Positions 56,477 to 64,000 of a stretch of 64,000 nucleotides of DNA are shown here, piece after piece; positions within the stretch are counted from its first letter, which is position 1, and each line of letters starts with the position of its first letter. The notes under the pieces are model-generated. The model was not told the origin of the DNA. It did not search any database and saw only the letters and a program-made list of their open reading frames with translations. The DNA is taken from positions 186,001-250,000 of the forward strand of contig NZ_JAGO01000011.1 of the NCBI RefSeq assembly GCF_000526695.1, given 5' to 3'. The DNA comes from Carnimonas nigrificans ATCC BAA-78 (GTDB lineage Bacteria; Pseudomonadota; Gammaproteobacteria; Pseudomonadales; Halomonadaceae). A program made the translations under genes and the position numbers.

Positions 56477-57013
56477 TTATCCCGCTGACGACCAGCGCGG
56501 TGGCAGCCACCGTGGTGAGCCTTTTCCGTGGCGCTCGATAAATGCTGGCAGGAAGCGTTCGCTGATCAGCAGTGGCGCGCCGCTGTGATAAAACACGGAG
56601 CGCCGTGCTGAACCAGTATGGTTAGCCTGGCTGGTCGAGAAGGTGAAGGGGGTGCGGCGGATGGCGCCATTGTGATAGAGAATATCGCCGAGGGGACGCT
56701 GTCCTTGATGGCGGAGTGCTCGCCATGGGCCGTGCAAACCGGCGGCGGTGGTCACGCTGCGTGCGGCAACGCATGGAGTACCGTCGATGCTCATTACGAT
56801 CTCGCGTGCCCAGCCGCGGGTATTGGCGGGAAGCCGGAGCGCTTGAGTTTCGTCATGCCGCAAGCGGCACCAGCCTTCTGCCGTCACCTCCAGGCTAAAA
56901 GCGCCGCAGCGGCGCAATGCCTGGGTCAGCGAGCCGGGGAGCGTTAGCCACTGGCGTTCCGTAACAGGGCGATCAATACAGTGGCGCTGCCAGCGGCGCG
57001 CAATCGCGTACAT
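56477..57013 (-). CDS. ubiC: Chorismate lyase
   Basis: The protein has 178 residues. UbiC blocks are LTLPGSLTQALRR, WAREIVMSIDGTPCVAARSV with the chorismate-binding arginine, RPLGDILYH and SARRSVFYHSGAPLLISERF with the C-terminal glutamate. It splits chorismate to 4-hydroxybenzoate and pyruvate, the first ubiquinone step. The ATG at 57013 has a ggag site; the upstream ATG at 57028 does not. ubiA, the usual neighbour, is absent. Confidence 0.88.
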   Translation of the reverse strand: MYAIARRWQRHCIDRPVTERQWLTLPGSLTQALRRCGAFSLEVTAEGWCRLRHDETQALRLPANTRGWAREIVMSIDGTPCVAARSVTTAAGLHGPWRALRHQGQRPLGDILYHNGAIRRTPFTFSTSQANHTGSARRSVFYHSGAPLLISERFLPAFIERHGKGSPRWLPPRWSSAG

Positions 57014-57398
57014 AACATCAGCTCCCATGGCAGAAAAAGTTCGATTGTAGCGAGCCTAAGCGCTTACTTCACTCGCATTCACTGGATTTATGTACCGCCT
57101 TGCTGTAGCTCGTTGTCATGGCTGCTGGAACAGCCCAAAGTGCTCTTTGGTCAGTCAGCTTTCTTTACGTGACCCGCGTGATTCATCGGTTATCAGAGCA
57201 TTCACTATTAGTGTCGCAAGGGCGGGTCAGACGGTTGACGCTCTATGTTGAGCAGCCTTCCTCGCATTATGTGTGCAATTGCCATCGTCTGGCCGCTCAC
57301 TTTCCAGTATCATGTGCACTCCTTCCTGGGCGGTGGGCCGAGCGCAATGATGTGCCCATGCCTGACTTCTACTGCCAATGCAAAGAGGCCGCGTTGTC
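57014..57398. other. 385-bp divergent spacer between ubiC and purL
   Basis: No gene is supported. A TTGACG hexamer near 57235 could be a -35 for purL but no matching -10 follows at the right distance. I find no PurR-like palindrome. Confidence 0.35.
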
Positions 57399-60300
57399 AT
57401 GCTCGAACTGCGAGGTGCTGAAGCACTTTCTGAGTTCCGTCACGCCAAGCTGATTGATCAACTGCGTCAATCAGTCCCCACCATCGAATCGCTCACTGCC
57501 GATTTTGTCTATTTCATTGATACGCCCCATGCTCTGGATGAGCAGACGCGCCAGCGGCTGAATGAGCTGCTCGATGCGCGTGAGCAGCGCCGTACCCGTG
57601 ATGGGGCGCTCTATCTGGTGGTGCCGCGTCTGGGTACGCTATCGCCCTGGTCAACCAAGGCCACCGATATTGTACGCAACTGCGGTATCGAGAATGTGGC
57701 GCGTATCGAGCGCGGCATTGCGTACCATCTGGTTACGACTGAAATGCCGTCGGTAGAGCAGAGCCAGCGTATTGTTGAGCTGCTGCACGACCGCATGACG
57801 CAAACGGTACTCTTTGATGAAGCCGAAGCCGCCCAGCTGTTTGCCCAGCATCAGCCGCGTCCGCTCAGTGAGATCGACGTGATTGGAGGAGGGCAAACGG
57901 CGCTGCAAGAGGCCAATGGCCGTCTTGGTTTAGCGCTTGCCGACGATGAAATCGACTACCTGGTCGATGCCTTCACCCGTCTTGGGCGTAATCCCAGCGA
58001 TGTTGAGCTGATGATGTTTGCGCAGGCCAACTCCGAGCACTGCCGCCACAAGATCTTCAACGCTGACTGGACCATCAATGGTGAAGCCCAGCCGCACTCG
58101 CTGTTCGGCATGATCCGCAATACCCACAAGTGCTCCCCTGACGGCGTGCTCTCCGCCTACAGCGACAACTCGGCCATTATCGAAGGCAGCACGGCAGGGC
58201 GCTTCTTCCCTGATCCGCAGCGTCATGTCTATGGCGCCACGCGCGAGCCGATCCATATTCTGATGAAGGTGGAAACCCACAACCACCCGACGGCTATAGC
58301 TCCGCATCCTGGTGCCGCTACCGGTGCTGGCGGTGAAATTCGTGATGAAGGTGCGACGGGCATTGGAGGCAAGCCGAAGGCGGGGCTGACAGGCTTCAGC
58401 GTCTCCAATCTGCGTATTCCCGGCTATGTGCAGCCCTGGGAAGCCGTGGATTATGGACGCCCTGAGCGTATCAAGAGCGCTCTCGATATCATGATCGAAG
58501 GGCCGATTGGGGGCGCTGCATTCAACAACGAATTTGGTCGCCCCAATCTGGCAGGCTATTTCCGCACCCTCGAAATTGATGCGCCTTCAGTGAAGGGCAC
58601 CGAGCGCCGTGGCTACCATAAGCCCATCATGCTGGCGGGCGGCTACGGTAATATTCGCAGCGAGCACGTCGAGAAGGGCGATATTCCGGTTGGTGCCAAG
58701 CTGATTGTGCTGGGTGGCCCCGCCATGCTGATTGGTCTTGGTGGTGGAGCAGCGTCGTCAGTGGCCTCCGGCGGCTCCGATGCGGCGCTTGATTTCGCCT
58801 CGGTACAGCGTGATAACCCCGAAATGGAGCGGCGCGCGCAGGAGGTAATCGACCGCTGCTGGGCGCTGGGTGAGCACAATCCGATCTGCTTCATTCATGA
58901 TGTGGGCGCTGGCGGGCTTTCCAATGCGTTGCCGGAGCTGGTCAAGGATGGCGAGCGTGGCGGTTTGTTCGATCTGGCGGCGGTGCCCAGTGACGAGCCG
59001 GGCATGAGTCCGCTGGAGCTGTGGTGCAACGAATCCCAGGAGCGCTATGTACTGGCGATTGCGCCTCATGATGTTGAACGTTTCGACGCCATCTGCCAGC
59101 GCGAGCGTGCGCCCTATGCGGTGGTGGGGGAAGCGCTGCAAGCCCATACCCTCACTGTGAAGGATGGCCGTATCGAGACAGGCGCGGCCCCGAGTGAGCG
59201 TGAAGCAACGCCTATCGACCTGCCCATGGACGTACTGTTTGGCAAGCCGCCAAAAATGTCGCGTCGCTATGAGGAGCAAACCGTCGCCCATGCAGGGCTG
59301 CGTTTCGATGGGGTTGAGCTGCGCGATGCGTTCGAGCGCGTGCTGCAACTGCCTGCGGTGGCCTCCAAGAGCTTCCTGATTACCATCGGTGATCGCTCGA
59401 TTACCGGTATGGTGGCGCGTGACCAGATGGTTGGCCCGTGGCAGACGCCGGTGGCCGATTGCGCCGTAACCACCGCCAGCTATGACACCCACGCGGGTGA
59501 AGCGATGGCGATTGGCGAGCGTACGCCGTCGGCGCTGATCAATGCTGCTGCCTCGGCGCGCATGGCCGTCGCTGAAGTCGTGACCAATATGGCCGCAGCG
59601 CGTGTGGCGGCGCTCTCTGATATCCGCCTCTCGGCCAACTGGATGAGCGCGGCTGACCATGACGGTGAGAATCAGGCGCTGTTCGAAGCGGTAAAAGCGG
59701 TGGGCATGGAGTTGTGTCCGGCGCTGGGCATGGCGATTCCGGTGGGCAAGGATTCAATGTCGATGCGCACCCAGTGGCGCGATGCGAAAGGCGAACAGAA
59801 GGCGGTGACGGCACCGCTGTCGCTGATCGTGACCGGCTTCGCACCGGTTGCTGACGCCATGCAGACGCTGACGCCTGAGCTTCAGCGCGATGAGGCCACT
59901 ACCCTGCTGCTGATCGACCTGGGGCGTGGGCAACAGCGTCTGGGCGCGTCGGCGCTGGCGCAGGTGTTCGATCAGGTAGGAGATCAGTGCCCGGATATCG
60001 ACTCTGCCGCAGATCTGGCTGCGTTTTTCTCCGTTATTCAAGCGCTCAACGCCGATGGCAAGCTGTTGGCCTATCACGACCGCAGCGATGGCGGCGTAGC
60101 AGTCACTCTGGCGGAGATGGCCTTCGCGAGCCATCTTGGTCTGGATATTCGTCTGGACGATGTAATTGACGCCAGGGAAGATGCATTGCAGGCGCTCTTC
60201 AACGAAGAAGCGGGGGCGGTGATTCAGGTGCGCGATGCGGAGCTTGACGACGTGCGTCAACGTTTAGCCGATGCTGGCTTGAGTGATGCCGTCAAGGATA

Positions 60301-61325
60301 TAGCGCGTCCGCGCAGCGATGATCGGCTGGTCGTGGCGCATCGCGGCAGCCAATTGCTCGATATGCCGCGTGTAACGGCGCAGCGGCTGTGGGCCGATAC
60401 CAGTCATCGCATTCAGGCACTGCGTGATAATCCTGAATGTGCCGAGCAGGAGTTTGATGCACTGCTCGATACCAAGGACCCCGGCCTGCATGCGCAGCTT
60501 TCCTTCGATGTTAACGAAGATGTCGCCGCACCTTACCTGAATCTTGATACGCGTCCGCGTGTGGCGATCCTGCGTGAGCAGGGCGTCAACGGCCAGATCG
60601 AAATGGCGGCGGCCTTTGACCGTGCAGGTTTTGAGGCCGTTGATGTACACATGTCCGATCTTCTGGCAGGACGTGTGGCGCTGGAGAGCTTCAAAGGGCT
60701 TGCTGCCTGTGGCGGCTTCTCCTACGGCGACGTGCTGGGCGCAGGCGGCGGCTGGGCCAAGTCAGTGCTCTTCCATGCTGCCGTGCGTGATCAGTTTGCT
60801 GCTTTCTTCGAGCGTAACGACACCTTCTCGCTGGGCGTGTGTAACGGCTGCCAGATGCTCTCCCAGTTGGCCGAGCTAATCCCCGGCGCAGACAACTGGC
60901 CCCGTTTTGTCCGCAATCGCTCCGAGCAGTTCGAAGGGCGTGTGTCGATGGTCGCGGTGGAGAAGAGCAACGCGGTGATGCTGGCCGGTATGGAAGGCTC
61001 GCGGATGCCGATTGCGGTGGCACACGGTGAAGGTCTGGCGCGCTTTGAAAGCGATGCCGTGATGCGTGACGTGCAAACCAGAGGTCAGGTAGCGCTGCGC
61101 TACGTGGATAATTACGGCATCACGACCACGCAATATCCGGCGAATCCTAACGGCTCCCCAGCCGGGATTACCGGGCTGACTTCTCGCGATGGTCGAGTGC
61201 TGATCACGATGCCGCACCCCGAACGCGTGTTCCGCGCAGTAACCAACTCGTGGCGTCCGGCAGAGTGGAAGGATGAGGGTGCCTGGCTGAGAATGTTCCG
61301 CAACGCGCGGGTGTTCGTCGACTAA
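57399..61325 (+). CDS. purL: Phosphoribosylformylglycinamidine synthase
   Basis: The protein has 1308 residues, the large single-chain type. It starts [18 protein letters not shown]. The FGAM synthase domains show [37 protein letters not shown] and [13 protein letters not shown]. The C-terminal glutamine amidotransferase has the catalytic cysteine in [10 protein letters not shown] and the histidine in [10 protein letters not shown]. It makes FGAM from FGAR, glutamine and ATP in purine synthesis. The ATG at 57399 is chosen by comparison with the family; earlier in-frame starts add residues not seen in relatives. Confidence 0.97.
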   Translation: MLELRGAEALSEFRHAKLIDQLRQSVPTIESLTADFVYFIDTPHALDEQTRQRLNELLDAREQRRTRDGALYLVVPRLGTLSPWSTKATDIVRNCGIENVARIERGIAYHLVTTEMPSVEQSQRIVELLHDRMTQTVLFDEAEAAQLFAQHQPRPLSEIDVIGGGQTALQEANGRLGLALADDEIDYLVDAFTRLGRNPSDVELMMFAQANSEHCRHKIFNADWTINGEAQPHSLFGMIRNTHKCSPDGVLSAYSDNSAIIEGSTAGRFFPDPQRHVYGATREPIHILMKVETHNHPTAIAPHPGAATGAGGEIRDEGATGIGGKPKAGLTGFSVSNLRIPGYVQPWEAVDYGRPERIKSALDIMIEGPIGGAAFNNEFGRPNLAGYFRTLEIDAPSVKGTERRGYHKPIMLAGGYGNIRSEHVEKGDIPVGAKLIVLGGPAMLIGLGGGAASSVASGGSDAALDFASVQRDNPEMERRAQEVIDRCWALGEHNPICFIHDVGAGGLSNALPELVKDGERGGLFDLAAVPSDEPGMSPLELWCNESQERYVLAIAPHDVERFDAICQRERAPYAVVGEALQAHTLTVKDGRIETGAAPSEREATPIDLPMDVLFGKPPKMSRRYEEQTVAHAGLRFDGVELRDAFERVLQLPAVASKSFLITIGDRSITGMVARDQMVGPWQTPVADCAVTTASYDTHAGEAMAIGERTPSALINAAASARMAVAEVVTNMAAARVAALSDIRLSANWMSAADHDGENQALFEAVKAVGMELCPALGMAIPVGKDSMSMRTQWRDAKGEQKAVTAPLSLIVTGFAPVADAMQTLTPELQRDEATTLLLIDLGRGQQRLGASALAQVFDQVGDQCPDIDSAADLAAFFSVIQALNADGKLLAYHDRSDGGVAVTLAEMAFASHLGLDIRLDDVIDAREDALQALFNEEAGAVIQVRDAELDDVRQRLADAGLSDAVKDIARPRSDDRLVVAHRGSQLLDMPRVTAQRLWADTSHRIQALRDNPECAEQEFDALLDTKDPGLHAQLSFDVNEDVAAPYLNLDTRPRVAILREQGVNGQIEMAAAFDRAGFEAVDVHMSDLLAGRVALESFKGLAACGGFSYGDVLGAGGGWAKSVLFHAAVRDQFAAFFERNDTFSLGVCNGCQMLSQLAELIPGADNWPRFVRNRSEQFEGRVSMVAVEKSNAVMLAGMEGSRMPIAVAHGEGLARFESDAVMRDVQTRGQVALRYVDNYGITTTQYPANPNGSPAGITGLTSRDGRVLITMPHPERVFRAVTNSWRPAEWKDEGAWLRMFRNARVFVD

Positions 61326-61385
61326 GAAGGGCCGCTTCTCGCATTATTGGAAAGAGTACGTCGCGCTGTGCGCGGCGTCTTCATG

Positions 61386-61429
61386 AATCACCCCGCTGGC
61401 TGCATGGAAAAAGCCGGCGGGGTGATTTT
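61386..61429 (+). terminator. Rho-independent terminator of purL
   Basis: A 16-bp stem with one wobble (61386-61401 with 61412-61427) ends in attttg. The next gene is convergent. Confidence 0.85.
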
Positions 61430-61543
61430 GTATGGCTGATGGGAAAGGAGAAGGGCAGGAAGAGCGCGAGTCTATAGAAATCAGCGTTTGTAGCCCCTGC
61501 GATCGAGGGTATTCGGTAACGTTATTGTGCGACGCCGATGACC

Positions 61544-62026
61544 TCAGGCGGCAAATAGCTGTGCGCCAAGATAAAGCCCAATGCTAAAGACCGCGTGGCC
61601 CGCCAGCATCAGCCCGATGGATTTGGCTTGATTGGGCGTTTTCGAGGCCAGCAGCCCGCCACCCAGCGCTGGTACTAGAATCAGCAGTCCGCACAGAGTG
61701 CTCAAGACGAACCCCACCCAGATGATCGGTGCCCAGGTGGGCGCTTCAATAAAGTGAGTGCCGCCAATAACCACCAGCAGCAGGGCGTAAATGATGCCCA
61801 CTACATAATGAAACAGCCAGCCCACCGCTTTGTCCTGCTGACTAACGGCGGGAGCAGCACTGCCAGGGTGGAAGAATTCACCCTTGCCAAGTCCTTTTAC
61901 CCACTGTCCCACCGCGCCCCAGTTACTGCCCCCCATGCCTGCGGCCTGAAGCAATAGTGCCCACGCATCGAGCAGTAGCGTGGCAATACAACCAACTACA
62001 AGGCTGTAGGCAAGTACAATCAACAT
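61544..62026 (-). CDS. DUF2938 family membrane protein
   Basis: The protein has 160 residues and four hydrophobic segments. The conserved start VLAYSLVVGCIATLLLDAWALLLQ and HYVVGIIYALLLVVIGG, with the final GHAVFSIGLYLGAQL, fit the DUF2938 family. Function unknown. The ATG at 62026 has an aggag site. It stands between convergent purL and divergent radD. Confidence 0.8.
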   Translation of the reverse strand: MLIVLAYSLVVGCIATLLLDAWALLLQAAGMGGSNWGAVGQWVKGLGKGEFFHPGSAAPAVSQQDKAVGWLFHYVVGIIYALLLVVIGGTHFIEAPTWAPIIWVGFVLSTLCGLLILVPALGGGLLASKTPNQAKSIGLMLAGHAVFSIGLYLGAQLFAA

Positions 62027-62171
62027 AACGACTCCTGGCTATCATACTGAGGCGTTTTCCTTCTCTTGATGACAGGTGAAGGAAACGGGATGGCAATGAA
62101 TGAAATCTCCGACATTACACCACAGTGTGAGCTACCATGGGGCATTGAATCCTTATCGCCAATGGTCGTGT

Positions 62172-63989
62172 GTGTCTTCTTCAGTCCCCCAGCTTCGCCC
62201 CTATCAACAGCAGGCGGTCGAGCGCGTTATCTCCTATTTTCGCCACTCTGATGAACCCGCTGTGGTGGTATTGCCTACCGGCAGCGGTAAATCGCTGGTA
62301 ATTGCCGAACTGGCGCGCCTGGCGCGTGGTCGCGTACTGGTGCTGGCACATGTGCGCGAACTGGTGGAGCAAAATCACGCCAAGTATGAAGCCTATGGCC
62401 TTGAGGCGGATATCTTCAGCGCAGGGCTGGGTCGCAAGCAGAGTAGCCGTCAGGTGGTGTTCGCCTCGGTGCAGTCAGTGGTGAATGCGCTGCCATCCTT
62501 CGCCGATGGCTCCTTCACACTGCTGGTGATCGACGAATGTCATCGTGTCGATGTTGCCACCGTGCAAACAGCGCGCAAAAAACGCAGCAGCTATCAGAAG
62601 GTGATCGAAACGCTGCGAAACGCTAACCCGCGACTGAAAGTGCTGGGGCTGACCGCAACACCGTTCAGGCTGGGCACGGGGTTCATTTACCATCGCCATT
62701 ACCATGGCATGGTGCGCGGCGACGAGCACGCCTTCTTTCGCGAATGTGTCTATGAAATGCCGCTGCGCTGGATGGTGCGCAACGGTTATTTGAGTGAACC
62801 TAAGCGCATCGACGCGGCGATTGCCGGTTACGACTTCTCGGCATTGATGCCTGAACGCAACGGCATGTTCAGCGAGCAGCAGCTTGCAGAACGTACCCAG
62901 GGCAATCGCGCTACTCCCGCGATTGTTGGCGAGATTATCGAGCGCGCGCAGGAGCGCCTTGGCGTGATGATCTTTGCGGCGACCGTACAGCATGCCGAGG
63001 AGGTGATGGCGCTTCTGCCGGAAGGCCAGGCGGCGCTGATTACCGGCGGCACTGAGTCAAGTGAGCGCCAGCGGCTGCTTCAGGCATTCAAGGAGCAGCG
63101 CCTCAAGTATCTGGTCAATGTGGCCGTGCTGACTACCGGCTTCGATGCACCGCACGTCGATATGATCGCGATTCTGCGTCCTACCGAGTCAGTGGGACTC
63201 TACCAGCAGATCGTGGGGCGCGGGCTACGTCTGGCGCCTAACAAGCATTCATGCCTGATTCTGGATTATGCCGGTAATCCCTGGGATATCTACGCCCCTG
63301 AGGTGGGGCAGCCGCGTCCGGCCGCCGATACCGAACCGGTGCAGGTCGAGTGTCCTGAATGCGGCTTCGCCAACCTGTTTTGGGGGCGCAAGGAGGGAGA
63401 GCTGGTCATCGAACACTTCGGGCGGCGCTGTCAGGGGCTGATTGAAGACGAAGAGGGCAGCTCCCGGCAGTGTGACTTCCGCTTCCGTTTCAAAAGCTGC
63501 CCCCATTGCGATGCCGCCAATGATATTGCAGCACGCCGTTGTGGGAGCTGTAGCGCCACTCTGATCGACATCGACGATCATCTGAAACAGATCATGAAGC
63601 TGCGCGGAGCCAGCATCGTCAAGGTTGCGGCGATGCGCCTCACACGAGCGCTGAACGGGCGGGGCCTTGAGCGCTTGAAGGTGGAGTATCTTGATGAGCA
63701 GGGCGAAGGGCTGAGCGAGTGGTTTGCACTGGAAACGGCAGCACAGCGCTTCGCCTTCTACCGCGCCTTTGTTGATCTTCATATCGCTGCGCCAGGTGTG
63801 CGCTGGCAGCCTGAGTCGCTGGGTGAAGTGCTGGCCTCGCCTCAGCGACTGCGCGCTCCCGATATTGTAGTGGCGCGCAAAACCGGCCGTTACTGGCAGA
63901 TTGCCGAAAAGATCTTTGATTACCACTCCCGCGGTGGACGTTCGCGTCTCTCGGATTCAGCCGGTGAGTCGCGAGTAGTTGCCGAATGA
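62172..63989 (+). CDS. radD: DNA repair helicase-like protein RadD (YejH)
   Basis: The protein has about 605 residues. SF2 motifs are complete: [20 protein letters not shown] (Walker A), VIDECHR (DEAH-type), [12 protein letters not shown] and [15 protein letters not shown] cysteine-rich zinc region follows ([37 protein letters not shown]). This agrees throughout with E. coli RadD, which helps RecA-mediated recombination and crossover control. The start is uncertain: GTG at 62172 gives the family N-terminus close to LRPYQQQAV but has no ribosome binding site, while ATG at 62100 would add 24 residues. Confidence 0.92.
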   Translation: MSSSVPQLRPYQQQAVERVISYFRHSDEPAVVVLPTGSGKSLVIAELARLARGRVLVLAHVRELVEQNHAKYEAYGLEADIFSAGLGRKQSSRQVVFASVQSVVNALPSFADGSFTLLVIDECHRVDVATVQTARKKRSSYQKVIETLRNANPRLKVLGLTATPFRLGTGFIYHRHYHGMVRGDEHAFFRECVYEMPLRWMVRNGYLSEPKRIDAAIAGYDFSALMPERNGMFSEQQLAERTQGNRATPAIVGEIIERAQERLGVMIFAATVQHAEEVMALLPEGQAALITGGTESSERQRLLQAFKEQRLKYLVNVAVLTTGFDAPHVDMIAILRPTESVGLYQQIVGRGLRLAPNKHSCLILDYAGNPWDIYAPEVGQPRPAADTEPVQVECPECGFANLFWGRKEGELVIEHFGRRCQGLIEDEEGSSRQCDFRFRFKSCPHCDAANDIAARRCGSCSATLIDIDDHLKQIMKLRGASIVKVAAMRLTRALNGRGLERLKVEYLDEQGEGLSEWFALETAAQRFAFYRAFVDLHIAAPGVRWQPESLGEVLASPQRLRAPDIVVARKTGRYWQIAEKIFDYHSRGGRSRLSDSAGESRVVAE

Positions 63990-64000
63990 AGAAGGCGGGT

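Overview
The window is about 57-60% G+C by eye and densely packed with housekeeping genes on both strands. Family content and synteny (nrdR-ribD-ribBX-ribH-nusB-thiL, lgt-thyA-folA, hslR-hslO, mqo, ATP-type pckA, ubiC) point to a gammaproteobacterium. A glucosylglycerate compatible-solute cluster suggests a halotolerant member of the Oceanospirillales, most likely Halomonadaceae. The strongly enterobacterial-looking NrdA, NrdB and YfaE and the presence of mevalonate genes would fit a divergent branch of that family; this placement is inference. I see no rRNA, tRNA, CRISPR array, insertion sequence, prophage or recombination site.

Layout. Bases 1-1686: end of an LPS-core kinase gene and a glycosyltransferase. 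1757-6006: glucosylglycerate module (sugar-3-phosphoglycerate phosphatase, glucosyl-3-phosphoglycerate synthase, convergent glucosylglycerate phosphorylase). 6240-7422: a yybP-ykoY-type Mn2+ riboswitch candidate in front of a TerC/Alx membrane protein. 8164-13168: nrdR and the riboflavin/nusB/thiL operon. 13177-15726: lon behind a heat-shock-type promoter. 15809-19119: a dehydrogenase and ilvD. 19223-21295: nudE divergent from the heat-shock pair hslR-hslO. 21639-25483: nrdA-nrdB-yfaE with two NrdR boxes. 25802-32416: pckA, tex, gshA, dsbB. 32575-36343: HAD phosphatase, rppH, lgt-thyA-folA. 36491-40839: a long ProQ-family protein and an aaeXAB-type efflux operon. 40926-44786: a 48-residue small protein, a secreted protein of unknown function, a YbiI-type zinc finger protein, hemB and an aldo/keto reductase. 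44921-49684: a thioesterase and the lower mevalonate pathway operon mvaK1-mvaD-mvaK2-fni. 50102-64000: trhO, cls, mqo, nadE-tadA, ubiC, purL, a DUF2938 membrane protein and radD.

How the genes work together. The nrdR product is predicted to repress the nrdA operon in this same window, where two NrdR boxes lie 31 bp apart. YfaE is the ferredoxin that maintains the NrdB radical cofactor. The first module both makes and phosphorolyses glucosylglycerate, so it could set the level of this osmolyte and recover its carbon. Lon and HslR/HslO share a sigma-32-like promoter layout. The mevalonate genes carry mevalonate to isopentenyl and dimethylallyl diphosphate, a route rare in gammaproteobacteria, where the MEP pathway is normal; HMG-CoA synthase and reductase are not in the window.

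Most notable points: the mevalonate operon, the self-contained glucosylglycerate synthesis-plus-recycling cluster, the riboswitch whose P1 strand can pair with the terC ribosome binding site, a catalytically degenerate GTP cyclohydrolase domain in RibBX with no riboflavin synthase gene in the operon, and a ProQ protein with its RNA-binding domain at the C-terminus behind a long acidic linker.
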